DNA of 64,000 nt, from the NCBI GenBank assembly GCA_018806915.1, contig JAGKQI010000084.1:62001-126000 (forward strand), read 5' to 3'. Shown here piece by piece: positions 9,361-22,859 of the stretch. The DNA comes from Phytophthora colocasiae. Lineage: Eukaryota; Oomycota; Peronosporomycetes; Peronosporales; Peronosporaceae. Below the pieces are notes generated by a model. It was not told the origin of the DNA. It searched no databases and saw only the letters and a list, made by a program, of their open reading frames with translations. Every line of letters starts with the position of its first letter. Position 1 is the first letter of the stretch. A program made the translations under genes and the position numbers.

Positions 9361-9626
9361 GTACGGCAGAGTCGGGCTTCGACGCTTGAGGCGTCTAGGC
9401 GCGTCACGGCTGAGGGGGGGGGGGGCAGACGGGCCAGACGGCGGTGGACTTGAGGCTGCCGAAGCGGCGCCGGTGCCGAGCAGTGGCACTGTGCGTGAAG
9501 GCTCCGTCGGGCCGGTTTCGCCGGTCAGCGGGCCCAAAACGGGGGCAAGGTCTCGTACGGCCTCGCCAGACGACGCGCTATAAAAAGACGCGTCGCTAGC
9601 GAAGCTGGAGTGGCTCGCCGTGGAGC
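9361..9626 (+). repeat. 265-bp GC-rich module, copy 2, with downstream plus-strand frame
   Basis: Nearly identical to copy 1 up to GCCGTGGAGC, then different: it continues into CACTCACTGTCGGTGG. On the plus strand this reads KLEWLAVEHSLSVDGERSR and on to a stop at about 9713, preserved in most full units. This could be the tail of a real coding sequence that donated the module. No family was recognised. Confidence 0.7.
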
Positions 9627-9973
9627 ACTCACTGTCGGTGGACGGCGAGCGCTCCCGGGGCTCCCAGTCCGGCTACCAGAAGCGCATGCGTCGATGTGTT
9701 GGTGAAGGGCCGTAAAGATAAGAGATAGAAAGGTGAAATGCAGTTGGCCTCACGAAGTAGACGGTGAAAGACCTCGGAGACCGTCCCCTAAACGCCCAGC
9801 AAGCTGGCCGGCACGGTATCTTTAAAAATGAAGAGAGCATGGTGTCCGTCTGTCCGTCCACGGATCACCATATCGATTTTAGCCAATTATATGTTTTAAA
9901 TATTTCTAACCAATTCTGCCGAGCGCAGCGAAGGCGGCTACAAAGCACTTTTCAGCTCATTTTGCTTTTTATT

Positions 9974-12900
9974 TTAATATTTACTTTTACAGTAGTATTT
10001 CAATTTTTACTTTTTACTTTCATATTTTTATTTACTTTTTGTTATAACCGAATTATTTTGCTTTAACGTTCTTGTTTGTTTGTTTTACTTTCCCCCACTG
10101 CTACTGTTGTGTCACGCGTCAATGGCCCCTGCTCCGAGAGCAGAGCGACGTCATTGACGCGTTCTTCGCCGCGAAGGTGAAAGCGAGAATGGTGCAGGAA
10201 TCGAATCGGGTGAATGATTTTAATGTGCGTGCAAGATAGGAAGTCAAAAAGATGTATAGGGAAGCAGGTGTTTAAAAGTTATGTGTAAAAAAACTACCCT
10301 TTATTGTGTGGTACAAAATAACTTTTACGCTGTTAAAATAATTTGCCGAAAACAGTATTTTAAATAACAAATATTTCAAAACGAACTCTAGCCTAGATGG
10401 CTGTGCAATGTGTGTTTGAAATGTGGATTCCTGGTTCGAACCTCTTCGAGAATAATACTTTTTACAAAAAATAATTTCAAGTTTGACAAATATTAAACGT
10501 GAAAATTAAAACTAAAAATCTTTTAAAACAATTGCTTTATAAATCAAAAATAAATTTTACTGACCAGTAATCCCGAGCGCAGCGGAGCCCTACAACCCAA
10601 CACACCGCCGCGTAGCGGCAGCGCCCAACTAGTCTTCATGTGCAACTTCACGTGCCTCAACACAGTCTTGTGGTCGAGCCACTTGGTGTGATGTGGCACG
10701 CGAAGTGCCAGCTCGTCGTGGCCGTCGCGGTCAGCTTGCACTGTCAGGTCGAGGTGGTGGAGGCAGAGCGTGCGCTGCACGTCCGTCCACAACGACCCGA
10801 TGTCGCCGTTGCGGCGCAGCTTCTCCGCGTGGTGCGAGGCAGCGAGCTCGGAGTTGAGAAAAGTCGCACGAGCTTGTCATCACGCCCGCGTCAGTGCTCT
10901 TCCTGCAGGCGGAAGCGCTTGCGTGCCACCTGGCACACCTGAGTCTTGGCCACGGCAACGACTGCTGTGTCCTTCGAGTGCAGCATCTGCCAGCCATGCG
11001 CCACCTGCAACGCCAGGTGCATCCACAAGAGGCTGCAGACCCAGACGTAGACATGTAGAAGAACTTGGTGGTGGCGGACTGGGGGAGATGCATCAGGTGG
11101 CGAGTCCTCGGACTACAGCGGTCTCGCGCCCTCAAGGGCGGCGCCTGCCCGGGCCGGGGCGGCGGCTTCGGAGTCCATACGGCAGAGTCGGGCTTCGACG
11201 CTTGAGGCGTCTAGGCGCGTCACGGCTGAGGGGGGGGGGGGGGCAGACGGGCCAGACGGCGGTGGACTTGAGGCTGCCGAAGCGGCGCCGGTGCCGAGCA
11301 GTGGCACTGTGCGTGAAGGCTCCGTCGGGCCGGTTTCGCCGGTCAGCGGGCCCAACACGGGGGCAAGGTCTCGTACAGCCTCGCCAGACGACGCGCTATA
11401 AAAAGACGCGTCGCTAGCGAAGCTGGAGTGGCTGGCCGTGGAGCTGTCTCTTCGTCGGGGAGTTGGCGTAAGCGGAGGCGAGGTCTGCGCTGCGGGACTG
11501 CGTCCGGTCCGACTCGCATCGCTGCGTACACCTCACCGTCGTCGATGCCAGCGAGATCATCGTCTTGGTCGTCCGGATCAGTCGGTGTCCGGGGTGGAGG
11601 TTGAACGACAGGTGTAGCAGGTGGTGCCGGTGCCGGTGCGTCCATGGTGGTGCGGGTGCAGCCGGTGCCGTCGACGTGGATGCCACACTCCAACTTGGAG
11701 CGACGGCGGTCGAGGGCGGCGTTGGCGAGGCGGTCAGCGTGGGCGTTCGCCTGGCGGTCGATGTGGTGGAGCTAGAAGCTCCTCACACGCGCGAGTTCCG
11801 CCTTGACGAGCCGGCGTAGCCCCCTGAGCCGGGTGCTTCTCGTAGCGAAGATGCCCCGAATCTGCTGGATGATGAGGGTGCTATCGCCTTCCACGCGTAG
11901 GCATTCCACTCCATGATCGGCGGCGGCCCGGACGCCGAGCAGCAGCGCGGTGTACTCTGTCGTGTTGTTGGTTTCGCTGCTGCTCGGCATGTAGTGGGAG
12001 GCAGTCCACACCACAGGACCGCTGGGTTTGAACAGGGCTGCGCCAGCACCTGCAGGAGCCTGGGTTGGCGCGACAGGCGCCGTCGAAGCGCAAAAGCCAC
12101 TTGCCATCCTAGCCGCCGTCTCCATGTTCAGGTCCTCTGTCGTCCTTGGTCTCCTCTTCGTCCTTGGTCTCCTCGTCCTCCTTGGTCTCGTCAACGCGTG
12201 CTCCGCGCACGCGATAGGCGAGTTCCTTGGTCTTGGGGCAGCTCAGCGCGCGCGTGGTGCTCCACGGCGTCGCGACCAACAGTAGGCGGTGCTTGGGTAG
12301 CTGCGACTGCTGCGACTCGATGAGCAGCAGCAGCCGCAACTGCGTCGGCGAGCATGCCACCCGCCCTTGGTTAAATCCGACCACCGGACTGGGGCCGTAC
12401 GGCAGAGTCGGGCTTCGACGCTTGAGGCGTCTAGGCGCGTCACGGCTGAGGGGGGGGGGCAGACAGGCCAGACGGCGGTGGACTTGAGGCTGCCGAAGCG
12501 GCGCCGGTGCCGAGCAGTGGCACTGTGCGTGAAGGCTCCGTCGGGCCGGTTTCGCCGGTCAGCGGGCCCAAAACGGGGGCAAGGTCTCGTACAGCCTCGC
12601 CAGACGACGCGCTATAAAAAGACGCGTCGCTAGCGAAGCTGGAGTGGCTCGCCGTGGAGCACTCACTGTCGGTGGACGGCGAGCGCTCCCGGGGCTCCCA
12701 GTCCGGCTACCAGAAGCGCATGCGTCGATGTGTTGGTGAAGGGCCGTAAAAGATAAGAGAGATAGAAAGGTGAAATGCAGTTGGCCTCACGAAGTAGACG
12801 GTGAAAGACCTCGGAGACCGTCCCCTAAACGCCCAGCAAGCTGGCCGGCACGGTATCTTTAAAAATGAAGAGAGCATGGTGTCCGTCTGTCCGTCCACGG

Positions 12901-13010
12901 ATCACCATATCGATTTTAGCCAATTATATGTTTTAAATATTTCTAACCAATTCTGCCGAGCGCAGCGAAGGCGGCTACAAAGCACTTTTCAGCTCATTTT
13001 GCTTTTTATT
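9974..13010 (+). repeat. array unit 3 (3037 bp)
   Basis: The short reading frame is broken by a TAG near 10236, and the following 3' segment is shortened and divergent (10260-10375). The boundary motif keeps the form GAGCGCAGCG at 10574, which other units have changed to GAGCAAAGCG. RNase H lies at about 11690-12093. Confidence 0.9.
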
Positions 13011-16000
13011 TTAATATTTACTTTTACAGTAGTATTTCAATTTTTACTTTTTACTTTCATATTTTTATTTACTTTTTGTTATAACATAATTACTTTGCTT
13101 TAACGTTCTTATTTGTTTGTTTTACTCTCTTCTTGCCGTTTTACTTTCCCCCACTGCTACTGTTGTGTCACGCGTCAATGGCCCCTGCTCCGAGAGCAGA
13201 GCGACGTCATTGACGCGTTCTTCGCCGCGAAGGTGAAAGCGAGAATGGTGCAGGAATCGAATCGGGTGAATGATTTTAATATGCGTGCAAGACAGGAAGT
13301 CAAAAAAATGTATAGGGAAGCAGGTGTCTAAAACGTTATGTGTAAAGCTAACCTGAAAACTACCCTTTATTGTGTGATACAAAATAGCTGTTACGCTGTT
13401 AAAATAATTTGCCGTAAACATTCTTTTAAATAACATATGCATATATTTCAAAACGAACTGTAGCCTAGATGGCTGTGCAATGTGTGTTTGAAATGTGGAT
13501 TCCTGGTTCGAACCTCTTCGAGAATAATACTTTTTACAAAAATAATTTCAAGTTTGACAAATATTAAACGTGAAAATTAAAACTAAAAATCTTTTTAAAA
13601 CAATTGCTTTATAAATCAAAAAATAAATTTTACTGACCAATAAACCCGAGCAAAGCGGAGCCCTACAACCCAACACACCGCCGCGTAGCGGCAGCGCCCG
13701 GCTAGTCTTCATGTGCAACTTCACGTGCCTCAACACAGTCTTGTGATCGAGCCACTTGGTGTGATGTGGCACGCGAAGTGCCAGCTCGTCGTGGCCGTCG
13801 CGGTCAGCTTGCACTGTCAGGTCGAGGTGGTGGAGGCAGAGCGTGCGCTGCACGTCCGTCCACAACGACCCGATGTCGCCGTTGCGGCGCAGCTTCTCCG
13901 CGTGGTGCGAGGCAGCGAGCTCGGAGTTGAGAAAAAGTCGCACGAGCTTGTCATCACGCCCGCGTCAGTGCTCTTCCTGCAGGCGGAAGCGCTTGCGTGC
14001 CACCTGGCACACCTGAGTCTTGGCCACGGCAACGACTGCTGTGTCCTTCGAGTGCAGCATCTGCCAGCCATGCGCCACCTGCAACGCCAGGTGCATCCAC
14101 AAGAGGCTGCAGACCCAGACGTAGACATGTAGAAGAACTTGGTGGTGGCGGACTGGGGGAGATGCATCAGGTGGCGAGTCCTCGGACTACAGCGGTCTCG
14201 CGCCCTCAAGGGCGGCGCCTGCCCGGGCCGGGGCGGCGGCTTCGGAGTCCATACGGCAGAGTCGGGCTTCGACGCTTGAGGCGTCTAGGCGCGTCACGGC
14301 TGAGGGGGGGGGGGGCAGACGGGCCAGACGGCGGTGGACTTGAGGCTGCCGAAGCGGCGCCGGTGCCGAGCAGTGGCACTGTGCGTGAAGGCTCCGTCGG
14401 GCCGGTTTCGCCGGTCAGCGGGCCCAACACGGGGGCAAGGTCTCGTACAGCCTCGCCAGACGACGCGCTATAAAAAGACGCGTCGCTAGCGAAGCTGGAG
14501 TGGCTGGCCGTGGAGCTGTCTCTTCGTCGGGGAGTTGGCGTAAGCGGAGGCGAGGTCTGCGCTGCGGGACTGCGTCCGGTCCGACTCGCATCGCTGCGTA
14601 CACCTCACCGTCGTCGATGCCAGCGAGATCATCGTCTTGGTCGTCCGGATCAGTCGGTGTCCGGGGTGGAGGTTGAACGACAGGTGTAGCAGGTGGTGCC
14701 GGTGCCGGTGCGTCCATGGTGGTGCGGGTGCAGCCGGTGCCGGTGCGTCCATGGTGGTGCGGGTGCAGCCGGTGCCGTCGACGTGGATGCCACACTCCAA
14801 CTTGGAGCGACGGCGGTCGAGGGCGGCGTTGGCGAGGCGGTCAGCGTGGGCGTTCGCCTGGCGGTCGATGTGGTGGAGCTAGAAGCTCCTCACACGCGCG
14901 AGTTCCGCCTTGACGAGCCGGCGTAGCCCCCTGAGCCGGGTGCTTCTCGTAGCGAAGATGCCCCGAATCTGCTGGATGATGAGGGTGCTATCGCCTTCCA
15001 CGCGTAGGCATTCCACTCCATGATCGGCGGCGGCCCGGACGCCGAGCAGCAGCGCGGTGTACTCTGTCGTGTTGTTGGTTTCGCTGCTGCTCGGCATGTA
15101 GTGGGAGGCAGTCCACACCACAGGACCGCTGGGTTTGAACAGGGCTGCGCCAGCACTACCAGGGCCTGGGTTGGCGCGACAGGCGCCGTCGAAGCGCAAA
15201 AGCCACTTGCCATCCTAGCCGCCGTCTCCATGTTCAGGTCCTCTGTCGTCCTTGGTCTCCTCTTCGTCCTTGGTCTCCTCGTCCTCCTTGGTCTCGTCAA
15301 CGCGTGCTCCGCGCACGCGATAGGCGAGTTCCTTGGTCTTGGGGCAGCTCAGCGCGCGCGTGGTGCTCCACGGCGTCGCGACCAACAGTAGGCGGTGCTT
15401 GGGTAGCTGCGACTGCTGCGACTCGATGAGCAGCAGCAGCCGCAACTGCGTCGGCGAGCATGCCACCCGCCCTTGGTTAAATCCGACCACCGGACTGGGG
15501 CCGTACGGCAGAGTCGGGCTTCGACGCTTGAGGCGTCTAGGCGCGTCACGGCTGAGGGGGGGGGGGCAGACGGGCCAGACGGCGGTGGACTTGAGGCTGC
15601 CGAAGCGGCGCCGGTGCCGAGCAGTGGCACTGTGCGTGAAGGCTCCGTCGGGCCGGTTTCGCCGGTCAGCGGGCCCAAAACGGGGGCAAGGTCTCGCACA
15701 GCCTCGCCAGACGACGCGCTATAAAAAGACGCGTCGCTAGCGAAGCTGGAGTGGCTCGCCGTGGAGCACTCACTGTCGGTGGACGGCGAGCGCTCCCGGG
15801 GCTCCCAGTCCGGCTACCAGAAGCGCATGCGTCGATGTGTTGGTGAAGGGCCGTAAAAGATAAGAGAGATAGAAAGGTGAAATGCAGTTGGCCTCACGAA
15901 GTAGACGGTGAAAGACCTCGGAGACCGTCCCCTAAACGCCCAGCAAGCTGGCCGGCACGGTATCTTTAAAAATGAAGAGAGCATGGTGTCCGTCTGTCCG

Positions 16001-16117
16001 TCCACGGATCACCATATCGATTTTAGCCAATTATATGTTTTAAATATTTCTAACCAATTCTGCCGAGCGCAGCGAAGGCGGCTACAAAGCACTTTTCAGC
16101 TCATTTTGCTTTTTATT
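13011..16117 (+). repeat. array unit 4 (3107 bp)
   Basis: The short frame is at 13113-13331, the A box at 13461 and RNase H at about 14797-15199. It shares with unit 1 the 35-bp duplication in the proline linker (about 14700-14775), which points to exchange or common descent of these two non-adjacent units. Confidence 0.9.
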
Positions 16118-19100
16118 TTAATATTTACTTTTACAGTAGTATTTCAATTTTTACATTTACTTTCATATTTTATTTACTTTTGTTATAACCGAATTATTTT
16201 GCTTTAACGTTCTTATTTGTTTGTTTTACTCTCTTCTTGCCGTTTTACTTTCCCCCACTGCTACTGTTGTGTCACGCGTCAATGGCCCCTGCTCCGAGAG
16301 CAGAGCGACGTCATTGACGCGTTCTTCGCCGCGAAGGTGAAAGCGAGAATGGTGCAGGAATCGAATCGGGTGAATGATTTTAATATGCGTGCAAGACAGG
16401 AAGTCAAAAGATGTATAGGAAGCAGGTGTCTAAAAAGTTATGTGTAAAGCTAACCTGAAAACTACCCTTTATTGTGTGATACAAAATAACTGTTACGCTG
16501 TTAAAATAATTTGCCGTAAACATTCTTTTAAATAACATATGCATATATTTCAAAACGAACTGTAGCCTAGATGGCTGTGCAATGTGTGTTTGAAATGTGG
16601 ATTCCTGGTTCGAACCTCTTCGAGAAAAATACTTTTTACAAAAATAATTTCAAGTTTGACAAATATTAAACGTGAAAATTAAAACTAAAAATCTTTTTAA
16701 AACAATTGCTTTATAAATCAAAAAATAAATTTTACTGACCAATAAACCCGAGCAAAGCGGAGCCCTACAACCCAACACACCGCCGCGTAGCGGCAGCGCC
16801 CGGCTAGTCTTCATGTGCAACTTCACGTGCCTCAACACAGTCTTGTGGTCGAGCCACTTGGTGTGATGTGGCACGCGAAGTGCCAGCTCGTCGTGGCCGT
16901 CGCGGTCAGCTTGCACTGTCAGGTCGAGGTGGTGGAGGCAGAGCGTGCGCTGCACGTCCGTCCACAGTGACCCGATGTCGCCGTTGCGGCGCAGCTTCTC
17001 CGCGTGGTGCGAGGCAGCGAGCTCGGAGTTGAGAAAAAGTCGCACGAGCTTGTCATCACGCCCGCGTCAGTGCTCTTCCTGCAGGCGGAAGCGCTTGCGT
17101 GCCACCTGGCACACCTGAGTCTTGGCCACGGCAACGACTGCTGTGTCCTTCGAGTGCAGCATCTGCCAGCCATGCGCCACCTGCAACGCCAGGTGCATCC
17201 ACAAGAGGCTGCAGACCCAGACGGAGACATGTAGAAGAACTTGGTGGTGGCGGACTGGGGGAGATGCATCAGGTGGCGAGACCTCGGACTACAGCGGTCT
17301 CGCGCCCTCAAGGGCGGCGCCTGCCCGGGCCGGGGCGGCGGCTTCGGAGTCCATACGGCAGAGTCGGGCTTCGACGCTTGAGGCGTCTAGGCGCGTCACG
17401 GCTGAGGGGGGGGGGGCAGACGGGCCAGACGGCGGTGGACTTGAGGCTGCCGAAGCGGCGCCGGTGCCGAGCAGTGGCACTGTGCGTGAAGGCTCCGTCG
17501 GGCCGGTTTCGCCGGTCAGCGGGCCCAACACGGGGGCAAGGTCTCGTACAGCCTCGCCAGACGACGCGCTATAAAAAGACGCGTCGCTAGCGAAGCTGGA
17601 GTGGCTGGCCGTGGAGCTGTCTCTTCGTCGGGGAGTTGGCGTAAGCGGAGGCGAGGTCTGCGCTGCGGGACTGCGTCCGGTCCGACTCGCATCGCTGCGT
17701 ACACCTCACCGTCGTCGATGCCAGCGAGATCATCGTCTTGGTCGTCCGGATCAGTCGGTGTCCGGGGTGGAGGTTGAACGACAGGTGTAGCAGGTGGTGC
17801 CGGTGCCGGTGCGTCCATGGTGGTGCGGGTGCAGCCGGTGCCGTCGACGTGGATGCCACACTCCAACTTGGAGCGACGGCGGTCGAGGGCGGCGTTGGCG
17901 AGGCGGTCAGCGTGGGCGTTCGCCTGGCGGTCGATGTGGTGGAGCTAGAAGCTCCTCACACGCGCGAGTTCCGCCTTGACGAGCCGGCGTAGCCCCCTGA
18001 GCCGGGTGCTTCTCGTAGCGAAGATGCCCCGAATCTGCTGGATGATGAGGGTGCTATCGCCTTCCACGCGTAGGCATTCCACTCCATGATCGGCGGCGGC
18101 CCGGACGCCGAGCAGCAGCGCGGTGTACTCTGTCGTGTTGTTGGTTTCGCTGCTGCTCGGCATGTAGTGGGAGGCAGTCCACACCACAGGACCGCTGGGT
18201 TTGAACAGGGCTGCGCCAGCACTACCAGGGCCTGGGTTGGCGCGACAGGCGCCGTCGAAGCGCAAAAGCCACTTGCCATCCTAGCCGCCGTCTCCATGTT
18301 CAGGTCCTCTGTCGTCCTTGGTCTCCTCATCGTCCTTGGTCTCCTCGTCCTCCTTGGTCTCGTCAACGCGTGCTCCGCGCACGCGATAGGCGAGTTCCTT
18401 GGTCTTGGGGCAGCTCAGCGCGCGCGTGGTGCTCCACGGCGTCGCGACCAACAGTAGGCGGTGCTTGGGTAGCTGCGACTGCTGCGACTCGATGAGCAGC
18501 AGCAGCCGCAACTGCGTCGGCGAGCATGCCACCCGCCCTTGGTTAAATCCGACCACCGGACTGGGGCCGTACGGCAGAGTCGGGCTTCGACGCTTGAGGC
18601 GTCTAGGCGCGTCACGGCTGAGGGGGGCAGACGGGCCAGACGGCGGTGGACTTGAGGCTGCCGAAGCGGCGCCGGTGCCGAGCAGTGGCACTGTGCGTGA
18701 AGGCTCCGTCGGGCCGGTTTCGCCGGTCAGCGGGCCCAAAACGGGGGCAAGGTCTCGTACAGCCTCGCCAGACGACGCGCTATAAAAAGACGCGTCGCTA
18801 GCGAAGCTGGAGTGGCTCGCCGTGGAGCACTCACTGTCGGTGGACAGCGAGCGCTCCCGGGGCTCCCAGTCCGGCTACCAGAAGCGCATGCGTCGATGTG
18901 TTGGTGAAGGGCCGTAAAAGATAAGAGAGATAGAAAGGTGAAATGCAGTTGGCCTCACGAAGTAGACGGTGAAAGACCTCGGAGACCGTCCCCTAAACGC
19001 CCAGCAAGCTGGCCGGCACGGTATCTTTAAAAATGAAGAGAGCATGGTGTCCGTCTGTCCGTCCACGGATCACCATATCGATTTTAGCCAATTATATGTT

Positions 19101-19183
19101 TTAAATATTTCTAACCAATTAGTTGCTGCCGAGCGCAGCGAAGGCGGCTACAAAGCACTTTTCAGCTCATTTTGCTTTTTATT
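16118..19183 (+). repeat. array unit 5 (3066 bp)
   Basis: The short frame (16217-16447) loses its usual end through single-base deletions near 16410-16421. The A box is at 16563 and RNase H at about 17863-18265. The AT-rich tract has lost several T bases near 16150-16185. The second G tract is only 6 long. Confidence 0.9.
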
Positions 19184-21023
19184 TTAATATTTACTTTTAC
19201 AGTAGTATTTCAATTTTTACTTTTTACTTTCATATTTTTATTTACTTTTTGTTATAACAGAATTATTTTGCTTTAACGTTCTTGTTTGTTTGTTTTACTT
19301 TCCCCCACTGCTACTGTTGTGTCACGCGTCAATGGCCCCTGCTCCGAGAGCAGAGCGACGTCATTGACGCGTTCTTCGCCGCGAAGGTGAAAGCGAGAAT
19401 GGTGCAGGAATCGAATCGGGTGAATGATTTTAATATGCGTGCAAGACAGGAAGTCAAAAAGATGTATAGGGAAGCAGGTGTCTAAAAAGTTATGTGTAAA
19501 GCTAACCTGAAAACTACCCTTTATTGTGTGATACAAAATAACTGTTACGCTGTTAAAATAATTTGCCGTAAACATTCTTTTAAATAACATATGCATATAT
19601 TTCAAAACGAACTGTAGCCTAGATGGCTGTGCAATGTGTGTTTGAAATGTGGATTCCTGGTTCGAACCTCTTCGGGAAATACTTTTTACAAAAATAATTT
19701 CAAGTTTGACAAATATTAAACGTGAAAATTAAAACTAAAAATCTTTTTAAAACAATTGCTTTATAAATCAAAAAATAAATTTTACTGACCAATAAACCCG
19801 AGCAAAGCGGAGCCCTACAACCCAACACACCGCCGCGTAGCGGCAGCGCCCGGCTAGTCTTCATGTGCAACTTCACGTGCCTCAACACAGTCTTGTGGTC
19901 GAGCCACTTGGTGTGATGTGGCACGCGAAGTGCCAGCTCGTCGTGGCCGTCGCGGTCAGCTTGCACTGTCAGGTCGAGGTGGTGGAGGCAGAGCGTGCGC
20001 TGCACGTCCGTCCACAGTGACCCGATGTCGCCGTTGCGGCGCAGCTTCTCCGCGTGGTGCGAGGCAGCGAGCTCGGAGTTGAGAAAAAGTCGCACGAGCT
20101 TGTCATCACGCCCGCGTCAGTGCTCTTCCTGCAGGCGGAAGCGCTTGCGTGCCACCTGGCACACCTGAGTCTTGGCCACGGCAACGACTGCTGTGTCCTT
20201 CGAGTGCAGCATCTGCCAGCCATGCGCCACCTGCAACGCCAGGTGCATCCACAAGAGGCTGCAGACCCAGACGGAGACATGTAGAAGAACTTGGTGGTGG
20301 CGGACTGGGGGAGATGCATCAGGTGGCGAGTCCTCGGACTACAGCGGTCTCGCGCCCTCAAGGGCGGCGCCTGCCCGGGCCGGGGCGGCGGCTTCGGAGT
20401 CCATACGGCAGAGTCGGGCTTCGACGCTTGAGGCGTCTAGGCGCGTCACGGCTGAGGGGGGGGGGGGGGGCAGACGGGCCAGACGGCGGTGGACTTGAGG
20501 CTGCCGAAGCGGCGCCGGTGCCGAGCAGTGGCACTGTGCGTGAAGGCTCCGTCGGGCCGGTTTCGCCGGTCAGCGGGCCCAACACGGGGGCAAGGTCTCG
20601 TACAGCCTCGCCAGACGACGCGCTATAAAAAGACGCGTCGCTAGCGAAGCTGGAGTGGCTGGCCGTGGAGCTGTCTCTTCGTCGGGGAGTTGGCGAGCGC
20701 TCCCGGGGCTCCCAGTCCGGCTACCAGAAGCGCATGCGTCGATGTGTTGGTGAAGGGCCGTAAAAGATAAGAGAGATAGAAAGGTGAAATGCAGTTGGCC
20801 TCACGAAGTAGACGGTGAAAGACCTCGGAGACCTCCCCTAAACGCCCAGCAAGCTGGCCGGCACGGTATCTTTAAAAATGAAGAGAGCATGGTGTCCGTC
20901 TGTCCGTCCACGGATCACCATATCGATTTTAGCCAATTATATGTTTTAAATATTTCTAACCAATTCTGCCGAGCGCAGCGAAGGCGGCTACAAAGCACTT
21001 TTCAGCTCATTTTGCTTTTTATT
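19184..21023 (+). repeat. array unit 6, short form (1840 bp)
   Basis: It lacks the linker, RNase H, the minisatellite and the second GC-rich module. Module 1 joins directly to the tail at GAGTTGGCGAGCGCTCC (about 20686-20702). The four bases GGCG at the junction occur on both sides of the missing segment in full units. The tail carries GAGACCTCCCC, missing GT, shared with unit 7. Confidence 0.9.
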
Positions 21024-22859
21024 TTAATATTTACTTTTACAGTAGTATTTCAATTTTTACTTTTTACTTTCATATTTTTATTTACTTTTTGTTATAACCG
21101 AATTATTTTGCTTTAACGTTCTTGTTTGTTTGTTTTACTTTCCCCCACTGCTACTGTTGTGTCACGCGTCAATGGCCCCTGCTCCGAGAGCAGAGCGACG
21201 TCATTGACGCGTTCTTCGCCGCGAAGGTGAAAGCGAGAATGGTGCAGGAATCGAATCGGGTGAATGATTTTAATATGCGTGCAAGACAGGAAGTCAAAAA
21301 GATGTATAGGGAAGCAGGTGTCTAAAAAGTTATGTGTAAAGCTAACCTGAAAACTACCCTTTATTGTGTGATACAAAATAACTGTTACGCTGTTAAAATA
21401 ATTTGCCGTAAACATTCTTTTAAATAACATATGCATATATTTCAAAACGAACTGTAGCCTAGATGGCTGTGCAATGTGTGTTTGAAATGTGGATTCCTGG
21501 TTCGAACCTCTTCGGGAAATACTTTTTACAAAAATAATTTCAAGTTTGACAAATATTAAACGTGAAAATTAAAACTAAAAATCTTTTTAAAACAATTGCT
21601 TTATAAATCAAAAATAAATTTTACTGACCAATAAACCTGAGCAAAGCGGAGCCCTACAACCCAAACACACCGCCGCGTAGCGCGCAGCGCGCCTGGCTAG
21701 TCTTCATGTGCAACTTCACGTGCCTCAACACAGTCTTGTGGTCGAGCCACTTGGTGTGATGTGGCACGCGAAGTGCCAGCTCGTCGTGGCCGTCGCGGTC
21801 AGCTTGCACTGTCAGGTCGAGGTGGTGGAGGCAGAGTGTGCGCTGCACGTCCGTCCACAGTGACCCGATGTCGCCGTTGCGGCGCAGCTTCTCCGCGTGG
21901 TGCGAGGCAGCGAGCTCGGAGTTGAGAAAAAGTCGCACGAGCTTGTCATCACGCCCGCGTCAGTGCTCTTCCTGCAGGCGGAAGCGCTTGCGTGCCACCT
22001 GGCACACCTGAGTCTTGGCCACGGCAACGACTGCTGTGTCCTTCGAGTGTAGCATCTGCCAGCCATGCGCCACCTGCAACGCCAGGTGCATCCACAAGAG
22101 GCTGCAGACCCAGACGTAGACATGTAGAAGAACTTGGTGGTGGCGGACTGGGGGAGATGCATCAGGTGGCGAGTCCTCGGACTACAGCGGTCTCGCGCCC
22201 TCAAGGGCGGCGCCTGCCCGGGCCGGGGCGGCGGCTTCGGAGTCCATACGGCAGAGTCGGGCTTCGACGCTTGAGGCGTCTAGGCGCGTCACGGCTGAGG
22301 GGGGCAGACGGGCCAGACGGCGGTGGACTTGAGGCTGCCGAAGCGGCGCCGGTGCCGAGCAGTGGCACTGTGCGTGAAAGGCTCCGTCGGGCCGGTTTCG
22401 CCGGTCAGCGGGCCCAACACGGGGCAAGGTCTCGTACAGCCTCGCCAGACGACGCGCTATAAAAAGACGCGTCGCTAGCGAAGCTGGAGTGGCTGGCCGT
22501 GGAGCTGTCTCTTCGTCGGGGAGTTGGCGAGCGCTCCCGGGGCTCCCAGTCCGGCTACCAGAAGCGCATGCGTCGATGTGTTGGTGAAGGGCCGTAAAAG
22601 ATAAGAGAGATAGAAAGGTGAAATGCAGTTGGCCTCACGAAGTAGACGGTGAAAGACCTCGGAGACCTCCCCTAAACGCCCAGCAAGCTGGCCGGCACGG
22701 TATCTTTAAAAATGAAGAGAGCATGGTGTCCGTCTGTCCGTCCACGGATCACCATATCGATTTTAGCCAATTATATGTTTTAAATATTTCTAACCAATTC
22801 TGCCGAGCGCAGCGAAGGCGGCTACAAAGCACTTTTCAGCTCATTTTGCTTTTTTATTT
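21024..22859 (+). repeat. array unit 7, short form (1836 bp)
   Basis: Same deletion junction (about 22523-22539) and same GAGACCTCCCC tail variant as unit 6, so the short form was copied after it arose. An extra GC insertion lies near 21680 (GCGCGCAGCGCGCC). Confidence 0.9.

Larger units (their letters stand above)
6910..9973 (+). repeat. array unit 2 (3064 bp), reference copy
   Basis: Used here as the reference unit for the module entries. The B box is mutated (TAGTTCGAACC near 7401) and the terminator run is only four T. RNase H lies at 8655-9057 in one frame except for the TAG at the Trp position. The G tracts are about 11 long. Confidence 0.9.
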
